A stretch of DNA of 64,000 nucleotides from Wurfbainia villosa (lineage: Eukaryota; Streptophyta; Magnoliopsida; Zingiberales; Zingiberaceae), in NCBI GenBank assembly GCA_025175895.1, contig CM046000.1, positions 93,170,753-93,234,752 of the forward strand, read 5' to 3'. The position numbers and the translations under genes are program-made. Under the pieces are notes generated by a model, which saw only the letters and a program-made list of their open reading frames with translations, did no database searches and was not told where the DNA came from. Shown here piece by piece: positions 46,998 through 58,145 of this stretch (the stretch's first letter is position 1; each line of letters opens with the position of its first letter).

Positions 46998-49082
46998 TGT
47001 TATAATGTATACTAAAAGCCTAGCTCTTTTCTGTATGAACATTTTATTTTGAAATAAGAATCACATGATCATTGTTTGCATTTTATATATTCATTATATA
47101 TGTGTGCATATTGTCTAATATTCTACATTGTAGATAACATGGTGCTTGGTGTGTACGAAGATCATGTATTATCGATCCCTTGTAAAATATAAGTAAAGGC
47201 TCACAACCAAGATGGTTTTGGACAAACCATTGGCATGGTTGTAGTGTAGCTTAGTATTGTTTTATCTTGAACATAGAGTTACACTAGTACACTTAGGTGT
47301 ATTGAGTAGGACCGACATAGAGGTGATTCAATTTAGTACTGACTACATAATTGAATCGGACCTCGGATATTATGTTGTACATGCTCTTAATCCTGATATA
47401 ATAACGGGCACATGTACTTAGTATTTATTTCTTTAATTTACCAGTGGGTGAGATTTAGATGGATTAAATCAATATGCCCGGTAAGTTGGGAAATAATATT
47501 GTTTACATGGTGTGCCGTTGATTATAGGAGGAAACCGTGTCCTATATATTAGGTTGATGATGTCCCCTTGAGGAGCTCATAAGGTTCATCATGTAAACCC
47601 AGCTGGTTGACTTAGTCAACATGATGATAAGGTTGAGTGGTACTACTCGAGGAGTTAGATGTTAATTAATTGATGGTCAGTAAATCAATTAATTGACGGA
47701 CATTAGATATCTTAAACACGGGGAGATTAATGTACAAATAATATATGGAGCCCATATTAATTTATGGGGGTTGGTGAGGTAGTTCAATGATGATCCTCTA
47801 GTGGAATGGAACATCATTGATGGATCAAGTATGTGTGGTTCCGATCCATCGGGTGGCCAAGACCCAACTCCTTATGGTCCCTATCGTAGCCTAATATAAT
47901 CCTTATGAAGTCTAGATCCAAGAATGTAAAACAAAACCTAGAACCAACGGTTAGGATTAAATCCCTAAGATCCGATGGTTAGGATGAAACCCTAGAACCA
48001 ACGGTTGGGATTAAATCCCTAAGATCCGATGGTTAGGATGAAACTCTAGAATCGACGGTTGAGATTAAATCCCTAGATCCGATGGTTGGGATAAAACCCT
48101 AGATCCGACGGTTGGGATGAAATCCTAGATCCGACGATTAGGATGAAATCCTAGATCCGACGGTTGAGATGAAACCCTAGATCCGACGGTTGGGATAAAA
48201 CCCTAGATCCGACGGTGGAGGTTAAATCCCTAGATCCGACGGATGAGATTAAAGGAGGCTTAAGCCCTATTCTATAAATAGGTGCTTAGGGTTGGGCGGC
48301 AAGGATAAGAGAAGTAGATTGGTTTTCGAATTAGGGTTAGGGTTTGGCTCATCTTCCATTGGGCGGCCTGGCTTGCAAGCTAGGGTTTGGCGTCATCCCT
48401 CTCTTCTCCTCCTTGGTTTTGGGCGGCACTCTTCCCTTTTCCTTGCTCCTTGGCGGCGGTTCTCCATCCATTGGTGGCGGCAATCATCTTCCTCAATCTC
48501 TCAAGGTGGCGTGGTTTCCATTCATTTGGTGGCGGTAGCATCATCCACTGCTCCTTGGCGGCGGTTGCACCAAATTCCCTAATTTGGTGGTCGGTTCTAG
48601 ATAGGAAAGGTATTTGTGATTGCTTCTCTTTGTTACTTAGCGGACAAGGTAGAGAAGAAAGTGATCAAGAAGGCTTCAACTCGTGGAGGATCTTCGTCCA
48701 CACGTCGTCCACGAGAAGGATAGGACATACGATAGAAGATCGTAAGGTATAAAGTTATTTTTAACTTTATTTACAGATCTGAATATGTTCTTTAATATTT
48801 TGATTATGCATGTGTATGAATGGATATATATTGTATAATCATGGACCCCGAAGACAAACACAAAAATCGGCGATCCATCCGTCGTCTTTTCCGCGGCTAA
48901 CCAACTAGAAGAGTTGTGTTGCTTGAACAACTAGTTTGTTCAAGCGATCACTCAAGTTGTTAGCACGACGACGAATAGGTTGTGCCAAGGAAGCTCATCC
49001 CATCCGGATTAAGTCTTTCTTTAGTGAAAATTTTAATCCGGGGACATGGGAGCCAATGAGCCTCCGAAGCGACATCCCAACA
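46998..49082 (+). repeat. Element D 3' LTR (2085 bp)
   Basis: Begins tgttataatg after the tract agtgggagat and ends cccaaca, then atctc. TATAAATA at 48273-48280. It differs from the 5' LTR mainly by short losses: cacagaag versus tacgaag, atcagtccc versus atcgatccc, ggccggcgg versus ggcggcgg. Confidence 0.9.
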
Positions 49083-49367
49083 ATCTCGTCTTGAATGGTA
49101 GAGAACTTCAGCAGGTACAATAGAAGCTCTTTCTTGCATAGAAAGCCTCAATTGAGTTTGAGGGTCCATCTGTTGCTCTAGGGTGACATTATAGGGCTCA
49201 CTCCCTGTGAGTCCTCTGGAAATCCTCCGCAGAGTTCTTTGAAAATTATATCTTCGCCTTTGGTTCTGCCTGTAGTCACGAATTTGGTCTTCAAAAATAG
49301 GAGCTTCATCAATTCTTCTAATGGTGTTTGTAACAGGAGGATTAGTTGTCAAAGTTCTTGTCGTCAT
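49083..49367 (-). pseudogene. Viral copy 2: polyprotein N-terminus
   Basis: Starts at ATG 49367. It contains IRRIDEAPIFEDQIRDYR and LEQQMDPQTQLRLSM, conserved at the start of the badnavirus polyprotein (ORF3), and is open until the D insertion. After removing D it continues into the movement region at 39966. The sequence left of 49083 in this frame belongs to D and is not viral. Confidence 0.88.
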
Positions 49368-49387
49368 TTACGAACCTTCAGTTTTTC

Positions 49388-49620
49388 CTACTTAAATAGT
49401 TTATAAGGGTTATTGAAAACCAATAATTTACCAGTTTTCTCAGGTGGTTTCTCTGAGATTTTGAGAGCTCTAATTCGGTCATTGAGGTTATTGATTATAA
49501 CCTCAGGAAGGGCAGCTTCTTTCTGTGCTGGTTGTGATTCAAGTTTTTGCAATCTTTCTTCAATATTATTTAGTTGCTCCTTGATTGCCACCAGTAATTG
49601 GATTTAGGTATCATTTCTAA
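49388..49620 (-). pseudogene. Viral copy 2: ORF2-like small coiled-coil protein
   Basis: 67 codons from Met 49591 (LNNIEERLQKLESQ, INNLNDRIRALKISEKPPEK). It probably began further upstream, as an in-frame TAA near 49605 corresponds to a Gln codon in the copy at 14975-15287. It ends about 20 bases before the polyprotein ATG, as expected for tightly packed ORFs in this group. Likely the badnavirus ORF2 class; its function would be nucleic-acid or virion association, by family knowledge. Confidence 0.75.
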
Positions 49621-49843
49621 AACTACTTCAAACTGAAACCAGATTATTTTTCTTGAAAAAGACTGGATTAGTCCTTAGGGTGGCATAGAAGCTGGACCTA
49701 ATGAGACCACTACAAGACTAATATTGAGTTCATGAAGTAAGGAAAATGAATTTGAATGTCATATATTTACTTTATTTTGTTTTCCAATAAGGCGACCGAG
49801 CAAGAAATTTGTTTACAAAAGACTGCAGGGCGCGTAAATCCAA
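49621..49843 (-). other. Viral copy 2: decayed ORF1/leader region
   Basis: This lies between leader and ORF2, where badnaviruses carry ORF1. No open frame of useful length and no clear tRNA primer site could be found; it is either deleted or decayed. Nothing else is recognised. Confidence 0.45.
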
Positions 49844-50088
49844 AGTCTTAGGAACTTACTTTACATATGAAGTAAGACTTCACACTGACTTCACACACTA
49901 ACTTCACACACTTCTTAAGAACTTCAAGAAGATTTGCCGTTTTTCGACTTGTCTTGCAAGAAGAGTGAGGGAGGTTTTTATAGAAGTAGAAAAGCAAGAA
50001 CGGTTTTCCGGGACTCAATTCTTTAATTAAAGACCTTTTTACAAAAGTAAAGAACACAGTTCTTTAATAAAGACTCTTTTAATAATTG
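49844..50088 (-). promoter_or_regulatory. Viral copy 2: upstream copy of genomic promoter and leader
   Basis: Homologous to 33387-33709. Minus-strand TATAAAA at 49976-49982, leader with cttcacac repeats at about 49880-49915, and the repeat ctttaat(t)aaaga upstream. The distance from this TATA to that at 33518, without D and one target repeat, is about 7.34 kb, the likely viral genome length. Confidence 0.75.
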
Positions 50089-50359
50089 TCCTTTACTTTT
50101 GTAAAAGAGTCTTTATCAACAAAACAACCCAAAATAAGTCATCCAAAGTTTGATGGATAAATTTTATATATTTCATCACTGGAATAGGAATTCCAATCCA
50201 CTTTCAGCACATCAACAACAAAGATAACCTACTTGCTGACGCTTTATTTAGACTTGTGTTTTCTTTGATACAGGATTCTGGTAGCACGGTGATTCAAATA
50301 ATAGAAACCGTAGAAGAGGTTTTGATCCAAGTTCAGCAAAAACCTAGTGAACAGATGAG
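50089..50359 (+). pseudogene. Inverted viral fragment: promoter piece and RNase H/tail
   Basis: 50089-50126 is the reverse complement of the adjacent viral enhancer repeat, forming a head-to-head palindrome with 50060-50088. From about 50127 the plus strand matches the end of RNase H and the start of the tail (minus-strand 34240-34480), including HINNKDN and TIETVEE-like segments, up to 50359 where similarity stops. The host flank begins there. Confidence 0.8.
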
Positions 50360-51067
50360 GAAGAAGAGAGTTGAATGGCACCCAAGTCGACAACCGAAGG
50401 CTTATATCGTTCAAATCATCAGTGTTGTACAATATTCCAGTCCAGGTAGATATTACATGATTCCCATTTTTTTTTCACGCATTCTTCCTTAATTTTCCGG
50501 TGAATAATAATGAGAAGGGCGGGCCAAGGTTAGAGAAGATAATTCTTTGCACAGATATGTTCAATTTGAAGTAAAAGTGGCCCATTTTTTCCATGCCAGT
50601 CCTACATCAAAGTTAATGAATGGAGATAAAATAAGATTGAACTGACTTTTGGAGACTGTCTATATGCTTTAAGGATCCCTAGATAGTTTGCGCAAATTCC
50701 TCTTGATTTAAAGGAAGGCAAAGCCCTATTCAGCAATGACATTGTTTGGGACGGGATGAGGTGGGAATTTAGCTTTTAATTTCATTTCCACCACATTTGG
50801 TTACGACAATGTGACTGGTGTCTTTGAATATCCATTATCAACTTCAAGTACCCATTAAGATGGTCTTGGATTTGAATTGTTGAGTTCTATTTCCAAAATA
50901 ATTGTTTTATAAGTAGATATTTCAATTTTGAAAGGTGTCTTCAGGCCGTAGACTATTGATTCACTGTACAAAAATATATAGGGGTCATATGTGATCAATA
51001 TAAAAAAAAAATCAAATATTTACATTATTAAAAGTAACTAACATATATATTGATTAATGTATATGAA
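50360..51067. other. Non-repeat flank, no supported gene
   Basis: The right border of the viral block. A short open stretch continues from the viral fragment to 50492, but nothing is recognisable in it. The rest is AT-rich with no coding signature. Confidence 0.5.
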
Positions 51068-51391
51068 GGGCATCTTCAATGGTAAGAGCTTTTAAAGAAG
51101 TATTTTGTCAAAAATAAAAAAATCTTATTCATCTTTTCACTATTAAAAAAAAATTATGGATCATGTTTTTTTTAACAATTATTAATGACTACTTTGTAAT
51201 GACTATTAACCATAATTTTTTTAAATAAACAAATAATAATTAGTCGTTGAATAATGATTAATTTTTAACCGTTCAACATGACTTTTTTTTTTCTAATTTT
51301 AATTTAAAAAAACAAAAATTATAATTATAAAATTATTTTAATTTAAAAAAAAAATGTAAGAAGCGGCTCCCCAAATGGGGAGCCCCTCCCG
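51068..51391. mobile_element. MITE-like AT-rich element with terminal hairpin (tentative)
   Basis: It begins gggcatcttcaatggtaaga, a sequence style common at ends of plant PIF/Harbinger-type MITEs, and is extremely AT-rich. It ends near a perfect 8-bp hairpin, ggctcccc-aaat-ggggagcc (51365-51384). The terminal inverted repeats are only loosely complementary and no target duplication was proven. Confidence 0.3.
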
Positions 51392-52346
51392 GTGTTAATC
51401 AAAAGGAACTCTCTCCACGTATAACCACAATGGGAGCTCAAGTGTGGATGCTGTAAGCAATCTATCCAATTCGTAATTTCACATCACTCACTAAGTTCTT
51501 GATAATCGACTGGACCAAACCATTTTGTTTTCCTTTTTACAACGTAGTTGTCCATCCATCCAAGTTGCCAATATTGACTAAAGTTGCTTTTGTAACGTGG
51601 ACCATTATCTAAAACACCTTAGTGTCCACATTTTAAAGTGATAATGAATTTATTGTTTGAATGCCCTTCTCTCCATCTTTTGTCTATTGTTGTTACTTCA
51701 CAAAATCACATAAATCTCTAACTTTATTTACGCTATACTCCCTTGGAGAGGAGGGAACTAGAAGGGAGGTACGAGGAAGAACGAGTGGAAAGGAGATGAA
51801 ATTAAAGATTTAAAAACTTCATTACTTGGGATAATGATAGCAGAAAACGAATTCTTTACTTTGCATCGCTTTTATTTATTACTTGGTTGCGATGATGTTG
51901 CACAATGAATGAAATTCAAGTTTCAAGTGGGAAGATGTCATGAGCGGCAACGTGCGAAGGTTTATTGGTTTATTTGTGTTATTTTGGGTAAGGTGAGGAG
52001 TGGATCAGACATTTTTGTAACTATTTCCCCATTTTCATTTTTGTTTTCTTTTGATTTTGAGCAGAAGGGATGAGATTTTGGATCCCTCAGTAGACCAAGT
52101 AATCAAGGGACAAAATTGAAATGTCATCCTCTTCCATGGATGCATTGCTTTATGACTTTTGTTTTCCTCTACAGAAGTGTGTTATCTCTCATTTTAAACT
52201 GAATTTGTAAATTTAAATCATAGGTTGCTAAATTGAGAATTAGCATAAAAAACCTGAACCATGGGTTGCTAAACTTGAGAACTAGCAAAAGCCTTTACAT
52301 TTGTTATTCTTTCATGTTATTGATGTTTTTTTTTTCTGATGGCTAG
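51392..52346. other. AT-rich DNA, nothing supported
   Basis: No ORF, repeat end or RNA gene is recognisable. It ends with a pyrimidine-rich run and ctgatggctag, a fair 3' splice site for the candidate exon that follows. Confidence 0.45.
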
Positions 52347-52436
52347 GAGTATGCTGACTGCTGCAGCTATGACAAACCTGGCCTGGATACTGTCATCTCC
52401 GTTGCCAATATCAATCTTGGAAGTACTAAGTTGTAA
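52347..52436 (+). CDS. Candidate terminal exon of an unknown host gene
   Basis: After a T-rich tract and AG at 52345-52346, a frame of 29 codons (EYADCCSYDKPGLDTVISVA at its start) runs to a TAA at 52434-52436. Codon usage looks coding, but no family is recognised and no upstream exon could be supported in 50360-52300. It could be a pseudogene fragment. Confidence 0.22.
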   Translation, partial: EYADCCSYDKPGLDTVISVANINLGSTKL

Positions 52437-54277
52437 TTGGTTCCATGGAGTTTGGCTGACTCTGAATAGAGTTCATATCTTGGAAAACTATTAGGATTCA
52501 TGATGTGATCTAACTCTGCATTGCGTCTTCCATGAAGAGTATGGGATGCAACCAAGTCGAACAACAGCACCATTCATAATTTAAGATGCAATGGAAAACA
52601 CCTGCAATCTGATCTAAGGAGTTGGAAAAGAGCCACGGTGCTTCTTCATTGTACGATCTTTTGCACTCAGTAAATTCTCAGCTTCTCCTTTTATTTTCAA
52701 TTTTTATTTATCTAAATCTGCTTCATCTACTTTTCAGTATTGGTTATGAAAGGTATGATGAGCATGAAAATTAAATCATTAAATGCGTGTGACAGCAACG
52801 CATGCCATCAATCATTTTATTTCAAGCATGTTTTGGAAATGTACAAGGATTAAGGATTTGAATACTTGGGACCTGCTTAACTGGCAGTGTGGTCCTCATT
52901 AAGTAACCACAGACTGGAAAAAAAAAACTCAAAGAAGAAAGTAGTTTAATTTCCGTAAGCTGCATAATGTCTAGTTGTTTGATATAGATTCAAACTTCCG
53001 AATAATATAGATAGCACATATAAAGTTGGATCTCCACAGGAATTAGGTGTAGCATGAACAAGCCTCAGATCTTGATCATGTAATATTACAATCTTGTTCT
53101 TTTTTCTAAATTTACAATGCTAATCAGTTAAGGCCAGTGAGTGAGTTGCATTTGTTAGCTAACAGCCTAATTCAAGGTCACAAACTGAATGGTGTCTGAT
53201 ATCAGTAACTACACAAATATAAATGATTTGTCGTAGGCACTAATAAATGAGAATGACAAGGATGAAAACCGCATGTCCGTGGAATCTATTTTATTCCTGG
53301 ACGGTCCCGGGGAAAAAAAAAATTATTTTACTCTTTTAAATATTCAGCATGTTTTTTTTTAATCTTTTCATCGAATGATTATTACTAATTAGTTCTTTTA
53401 ACTCTCATAATACCACATCTATCACTGCCCTTTCCTAATAATAAAACTAATATATTATGACTAGAACTACATATTTGATAAATTAATGCACTGACTGTAA
53501 AGTCTACTGAAGAAAACATCATCTCCTCTAATAATTCTTCAGTGGTTTTAATTACTCTTGTTCCTGATTGTAAATAATGTTTAATTTGTTTTAGCATTGG
53601 ATAGCCATTCCTTAAAATAGTACATCAAGCATTTCCTCTTTTGAAGAATGGAAATTGTATGTCAGCTAAAACAGGAAGAAAATATATTTTACGGAGTAGC
53701 AGGGGATTATTTGCATTTGAGGGTCCAGAATGCTTTGATTAGCAGACGTGTTCCCTAAAATGCTTTTCCTTCCAATCCAGTTCGTCCGACCCATTTCCAT
53801 CCAACCAATAGGCAATTGAATATAATTCTAGTCAACCGTTGACCATCAAAATACTTTTAGCCAAGAGTATAGCCACTAAACACTTTTGACCAAAAATGCT
53901 TGATGATCCTAGTGCTAAAAAATAGAGAACTAAAGGAACTGCTAGGGATGCAATGATGTTCATTTTGCACGAATTGAAGGTCTTTAGGCATTTTTGACCA
54001 AAACAATTTGATGGGCAAAGAGTCGACTAAATGTTATTACAATCAACTGCTAATTAGATAATAAGTTAATTATTATTTTTCTAATTAAATAATTAGTAAT
54101 TATTTAATGGTTAAGATTATATTAATTATTTAAGAAATAAATTTAATTGCCAGGTAATTAGTAGCTATCAAAATTGTTAATTTTATTTTCTTTTTAAACT
54201 ATCAATTAGTTAGGAGATAAACAATTATTTTTAATTTTTAGTGTATGTTATTTTTTAAACTTATTTGATATAATTAA
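52437..54277. other. AT-rich intergenic DNA
   Basis: No supported gene. A 70-codon minus-strand frame at 53385-53597 has no recognisable domain, so it is not called. Long runs of A or T are frequent. The left target site of LTR J would be around 54273-54277. Confidence 0.5.
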
Positions 54278-55511
54278 TGTTGGGGGATCGTGGCCCGACT
54301 AAAATGAAGATTGAATAGCCAAACTCGTACTCGATGGACTTCGCTCGTTCTTAATCATCTAGATGATCGTTAGCGCAGCAGAATAATAGTAATAATGCTA
54401 AAACAAAGACAATTAAGCTAAAGCAAAGTGAAGAGAAGACAAGCACTAACACAAAAGATGTAACGTGGCTCACGACCCTTGCTGCTAATCCATGGATGAT
54501 TCATTTGGCGAATCACTCTCTTATTCTAATCCACTAATCTCTCCTTTAACTCAAGACAAGATAGAGGTAACCTCTTTAAAAAAACTCTCCCTCTTACAGT
54601 AAAATAGAGTTAGAAATAAGGAAGAGAAGAGTGGAAACGTTTAGGGCACTTAGAGAGCACTTAGGAGTGGAAGCATTAACTTCTCCAAGGCACCCAACCC
54701 TTCTTTTTATAGAGAAGAAGGGTTTCTTCCGCTCATAGGCATGCAGGATCGCCAGATGCCCAAGAATGACCATCGCCAGTAGCCGCTGGCTCTCACAATG
54801 ACTTCATCCACGTTTGCATCCCATCCAACAGATAGCCAATCAGTTGACTGCCAAACCTTAGCAGTCGAGCCGCTGGTTGAGCTGCCTCACTTCTGTGGTC
54901 GTTTCCACCTATATTAGTTGACTGCCAAGGGATGACAGTCGACTGATGGGCCAAAAATCCTAGTTGACACCAGTCAACTAGCAGTCGACTCAGACCAATC
55001 AACTGATATCTATATCAGTCGACTGTTGTCGGGTAAAACCTCAAACCACATGTTTGAGCATCTGACACTTGATCTTATCCACTTAGCCAAGTTCACCTAC
55101 TTGAGCTACCCCGTCCTGGGTTACAATCACTCAATCTTTCATCTCCCATGGAGTCCCTCACCAAAGCTTTTTTCGTCCGGCCTGCGTCCCTCAGATGCAC
55201 TAAGCCCGCGGCTTCTTCCGTTCCATCCTTCGCGTCTTGCCCTAAAGTATGCTTCCTTTGGCTTCACTCCATTTGCTCCTCGTCCAACGGGCCTTCGGAT
55301 GCACCAAGCTCATGGCTTCTCCCCGTTTCATCCTTCACCGACTCAAGGACACGAGCCATGAGATGATGAACATTCCAATGCTTCATCAAGTAAACCATGT
55401 GTGATTTACTAAGTCCTACACAACTTAAATACACACATCAAACCACTTAAATATCATAACTTAAACCCTTTGCCACACACATCAAAACCAAGATCATACT
55501 TGGATTGATTG
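54278..55511 (-). repeat. LTR J, Sirevirus-type, cut by element G
   Basis: Starts tgttggggga at 54278, has a minus-strand TATAAAA at 54705-54711 and a palindrome cluster of CAGTCGACTG/CAGTTGACTG at 54838-55027, as in A and H. The region 55170-55370 holds the ctcc/cgcggcttc stretch also seen in those LTRs. The other end is not reached before G begins at 55512, so it is a part of an LTR (solo or element unknown). Confidence 0.72.
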
Positions 55512-57726
55512 TGTTGGGTTTACCCGGCACCAATGTAGGTGTGTGTTCGAATATGTTTCATAAACATGCACACAACGTAAGTAAAAATAAGTAATAAACT
55601 AATTTATTACAACACACACACCACATGCATGCAAGAATACATCAAGTGTAGACATAATTGTCATTTCAAATTTTGCAATAAAGAAAAACTACTCTATGTA
55701 TACCTGACAAATTACGTTAAGTGGGAATGACATCAACCAAGCGACCATCACGAGTTTCGCCTCTATCCATATCCACGCCGAGTATCGTGGGGATAGCTTC
55801 ACAAAGCCACGAGCCCTTACTTCACGAGAGGTATTAGCTTCGCGTTGAAGTCGTTGTGATCTAAGAGACGATCACAATTCGAATCCAATTCGGATCTAAA
55901 AATGAGTTCCACAAACTCGCTTCTCGGAAGTAGTTTTCGTCAACCAATTGATGAAACCTTGGCCCTCCACCAAAGAGGATTATCGGAGATCCAATCCCCG
56001 ATAAGTAGGTCGCTGTTGGAGCGCAAAACGTTGACCAAACGACCTCTCCATGAAGAGGATAGCAAGCTGTCCAAAATTGGACAACTTGTTTTGGTGGAGG
56101 AGATGGCCGGCCAAACAAGTTGGTCGGCTGCTCCTTGGTCACCGACGGCCAAGAAAGGTTGGCGGGCGGTTGAGGATGGTCGGAGGACTACCGACGCCTG
56201 GTGGTTGGTCGGCGAAAAGGAGGAGGTGGTGGCAACTCCAAGAGTGGGCGGCAACACCAAGGGAGGAGAAGAGGGAAAAACAACTAGTGTTTCCAAAACC
56301 TATGTCGTCTTTTCACAAAATCCTTAAGCCGTGTTTTTATAGAGAACACATTCTCCTAACGGTTATTGGTTCATAACCAAAATCCGTTAACCCGCTCCAT
56401 TAACTTAAGTTAAAATAAACCATACTGTGTTGGTCTATTTTAAGTTAAAACGAACCAAACCAATTTCGATTCATTCGTTTAAAACAAACCAAACCCCTTC
56501 GGTTTATTTTTCACCATTGGAGTAGAACCAAACTGATTTGGTTCATCCATCAAGTCTTCATAAAACTCGATCCATTCATGCTTCTGATGCGACTGAAATA
56601 ATTTCAAGCTCGCTCTTCGTTTGGTCCAATCAAACCATGTCTCTCTTGATCTGAGAATCCTATTCTCAAGCTCGTTTTAAATCCTTCGGATAACACTCAT
56701 AGTGCATGTGACCAAATAGGTTTCCGGTTTATGTTGGTCATCTATAATTAACCATTAATTATAGAATGATTATGAGTGGCACCTAGTAGTACATCATGAT
56801 CTCCAATTAATTAGAAAATCAATGGTTGATCCTAGAACGCTTCTGAAACCCTTCAGCAGCTACAGTGAAAGGTGCCCCGTTCTCTTCACTCATCTTATAC
56901 CCACTTGGTTCAGGACATGGTCTATTATGTCAGTCCCCACTAGGTTGACCATGTCACACCTAGCCCAAGTATTACTTCCTCATCCTCTGAATTCTAGTTA
57001 CTGGACATGTATCCAAGAGTACCATACTCTAAACATGTAATGCTTTGGCCAAAGACTTTAGTAACAATCCGACGAGAGGTCATAGGATATATATCTCCTC
57101 GCAAGGAGTGGTGAATCCTCTGTAGGTTATTCAAACACCTTCGGCCACTTCGACTTATACCCAATCATCCAGGGTCCACATCTCTTCGGAGATGTTTGCT
57201 TAAATTGTCAAAGCATAAGTCTACATGACCAAGATGACTTGAATACCATAAGTCGAAGAAACATCGCACTTAAGCTGCAGTAAAAACTTCATTGACATAT
57301 CCATATATGCAGAGAACCATATGAAGTCTTACAGCTAGTCACTCTAATGAACTAGTTACCATAACTAGCATCCACGATTAACTCCGGATATCCCAATGTC
57401 TCCAGCCAGTGAGAAATAACTGCTTGGATAAACCAAAGAGTATAACTCATGCTAGTCTTAACAGAATTAATGGTGTCTGAATACATCAATTCGTCGACTA
57501 GGGATAATTCCAATACATTACAATTACACATGTAGAGATACTCACTAGTTGTGATCCAATCACACATCTCATATTGTGAATCGTATTGCGGACATTCAGT
57601 AAATGAGTTTAAGATCCAATCAAATACATGAAAACATGTATACTCAAATAGTGAATCTTCATTTATCAAATAAATGGTACAACCATAAGGCGATTACCTT
57701 AGGACATCTCTCATATATAACTAAAA
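55512..57726 (-). repeat. Element G 3' LTR (B family, 2215 bp)
   Basis: Begins tgttgggttt and ends ctaaaa (degenerate ctaaca) directly before aactcccacttgg, the polypurine tract on the minus strand. It aligns throughout with the E and B LTRs. It carries the segment that is replaced in B at 2128-2223. Confidence 0.88.
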
Positions 57727-58109
57727 AACTCCCACTTGGCCTAATGTCAATCTCCACGGTATTCAATACCATAAGCTCTCACAATACCCTCAAACTTACT
57801 TTGAGGTAAAGCCTTAGTTAAAGGATCTGCTAAGTTCCTTTCAGTGGGAATCTTCTCGATTTGTATTTTTTCCTACTGATGATCTCTCTGATTAAATGAT
57901 AGCGGTGAAGCACATGTTTGGATCGTTGATGAGACCACATCAAGTTCAGAGACGAACTTCTTTATCCAAACCGCTTCCTTTGTTGCTTCCGAAGCTGCAA
58001 TGTATTCTGTCTCAGTGGAAGAATTCGCTATAATATCTTGCTTGGAACTTTTCCAACTTATTGAGCCTCCATTTAAGGTGAATATATACCCAGACTGAGA
58101 CCTGGAATC
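57727..58109 (-). pseudogene. Element G pol end: RNase H remnant
   Basis: The minus-strand RNase H segment IFTLNGGSISWKSSKQDIIAN and TETEYIAASEATKEAVW (57940-58110) is homologous to 3229-3438 and 60500-60800. Relative to B a section of about 70 bp is missing near 57930. It is cut at about 58109 by an A-type LTR stub and element E, and the rest of G is outside the window. Confidence 0.8.
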
Positions 58110-58145
58110 TGTAGAAGATTTGTGATCGCTAGAGGGGGAGGGGGA
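58110..58145 (-). repeat. Stub of an A/H-type LTR between G and E
   Basis: The sequence tgtagaagatttgtgatcgc followed by tagagggggaggggg resembles the LTR edge of A (424-465) and H (32249-32285). Only about 36 bp are present before the E LTR starts. The simplest reading is that an A/H-type element inserted into G and E then inserted into its LTR. Confidence 0.5.

Larger units (their letters stand above)
39967..49082 (+). mobile_element. Element D: copia retrotransposon, 9116 bp, same family as I
   Basis: LTRs 39967-42066 and 46998-49082, primer site 42069-42080 (tggtatcagagc), polypurine tract 46988-46997, and an exact 5-bp target duplication, atctc (39962-39966 and 49083-49087). It is inserted in the viral movement-protein region. 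The internal region is colinear with I, but the gag ATG is lost and many short deletions break the frame. A striking share of differences between its 3' part and related copies involve CAG/CTG/CCG reading as CG. Confidence 0.92.

Noticed and set aside
51001..51020. A-rich and T-rich runs in 51000-54270 as satellite or scaffold sites
   Set aside because: Only generic AT-richness; no periodic unit was found.
53385..53597. 70-codon minus-strand frame as a host gene
   Set aside because: No recognisable domain, splice context or neighbour; AT-rich surroundings make a frame of this length unremarkable.
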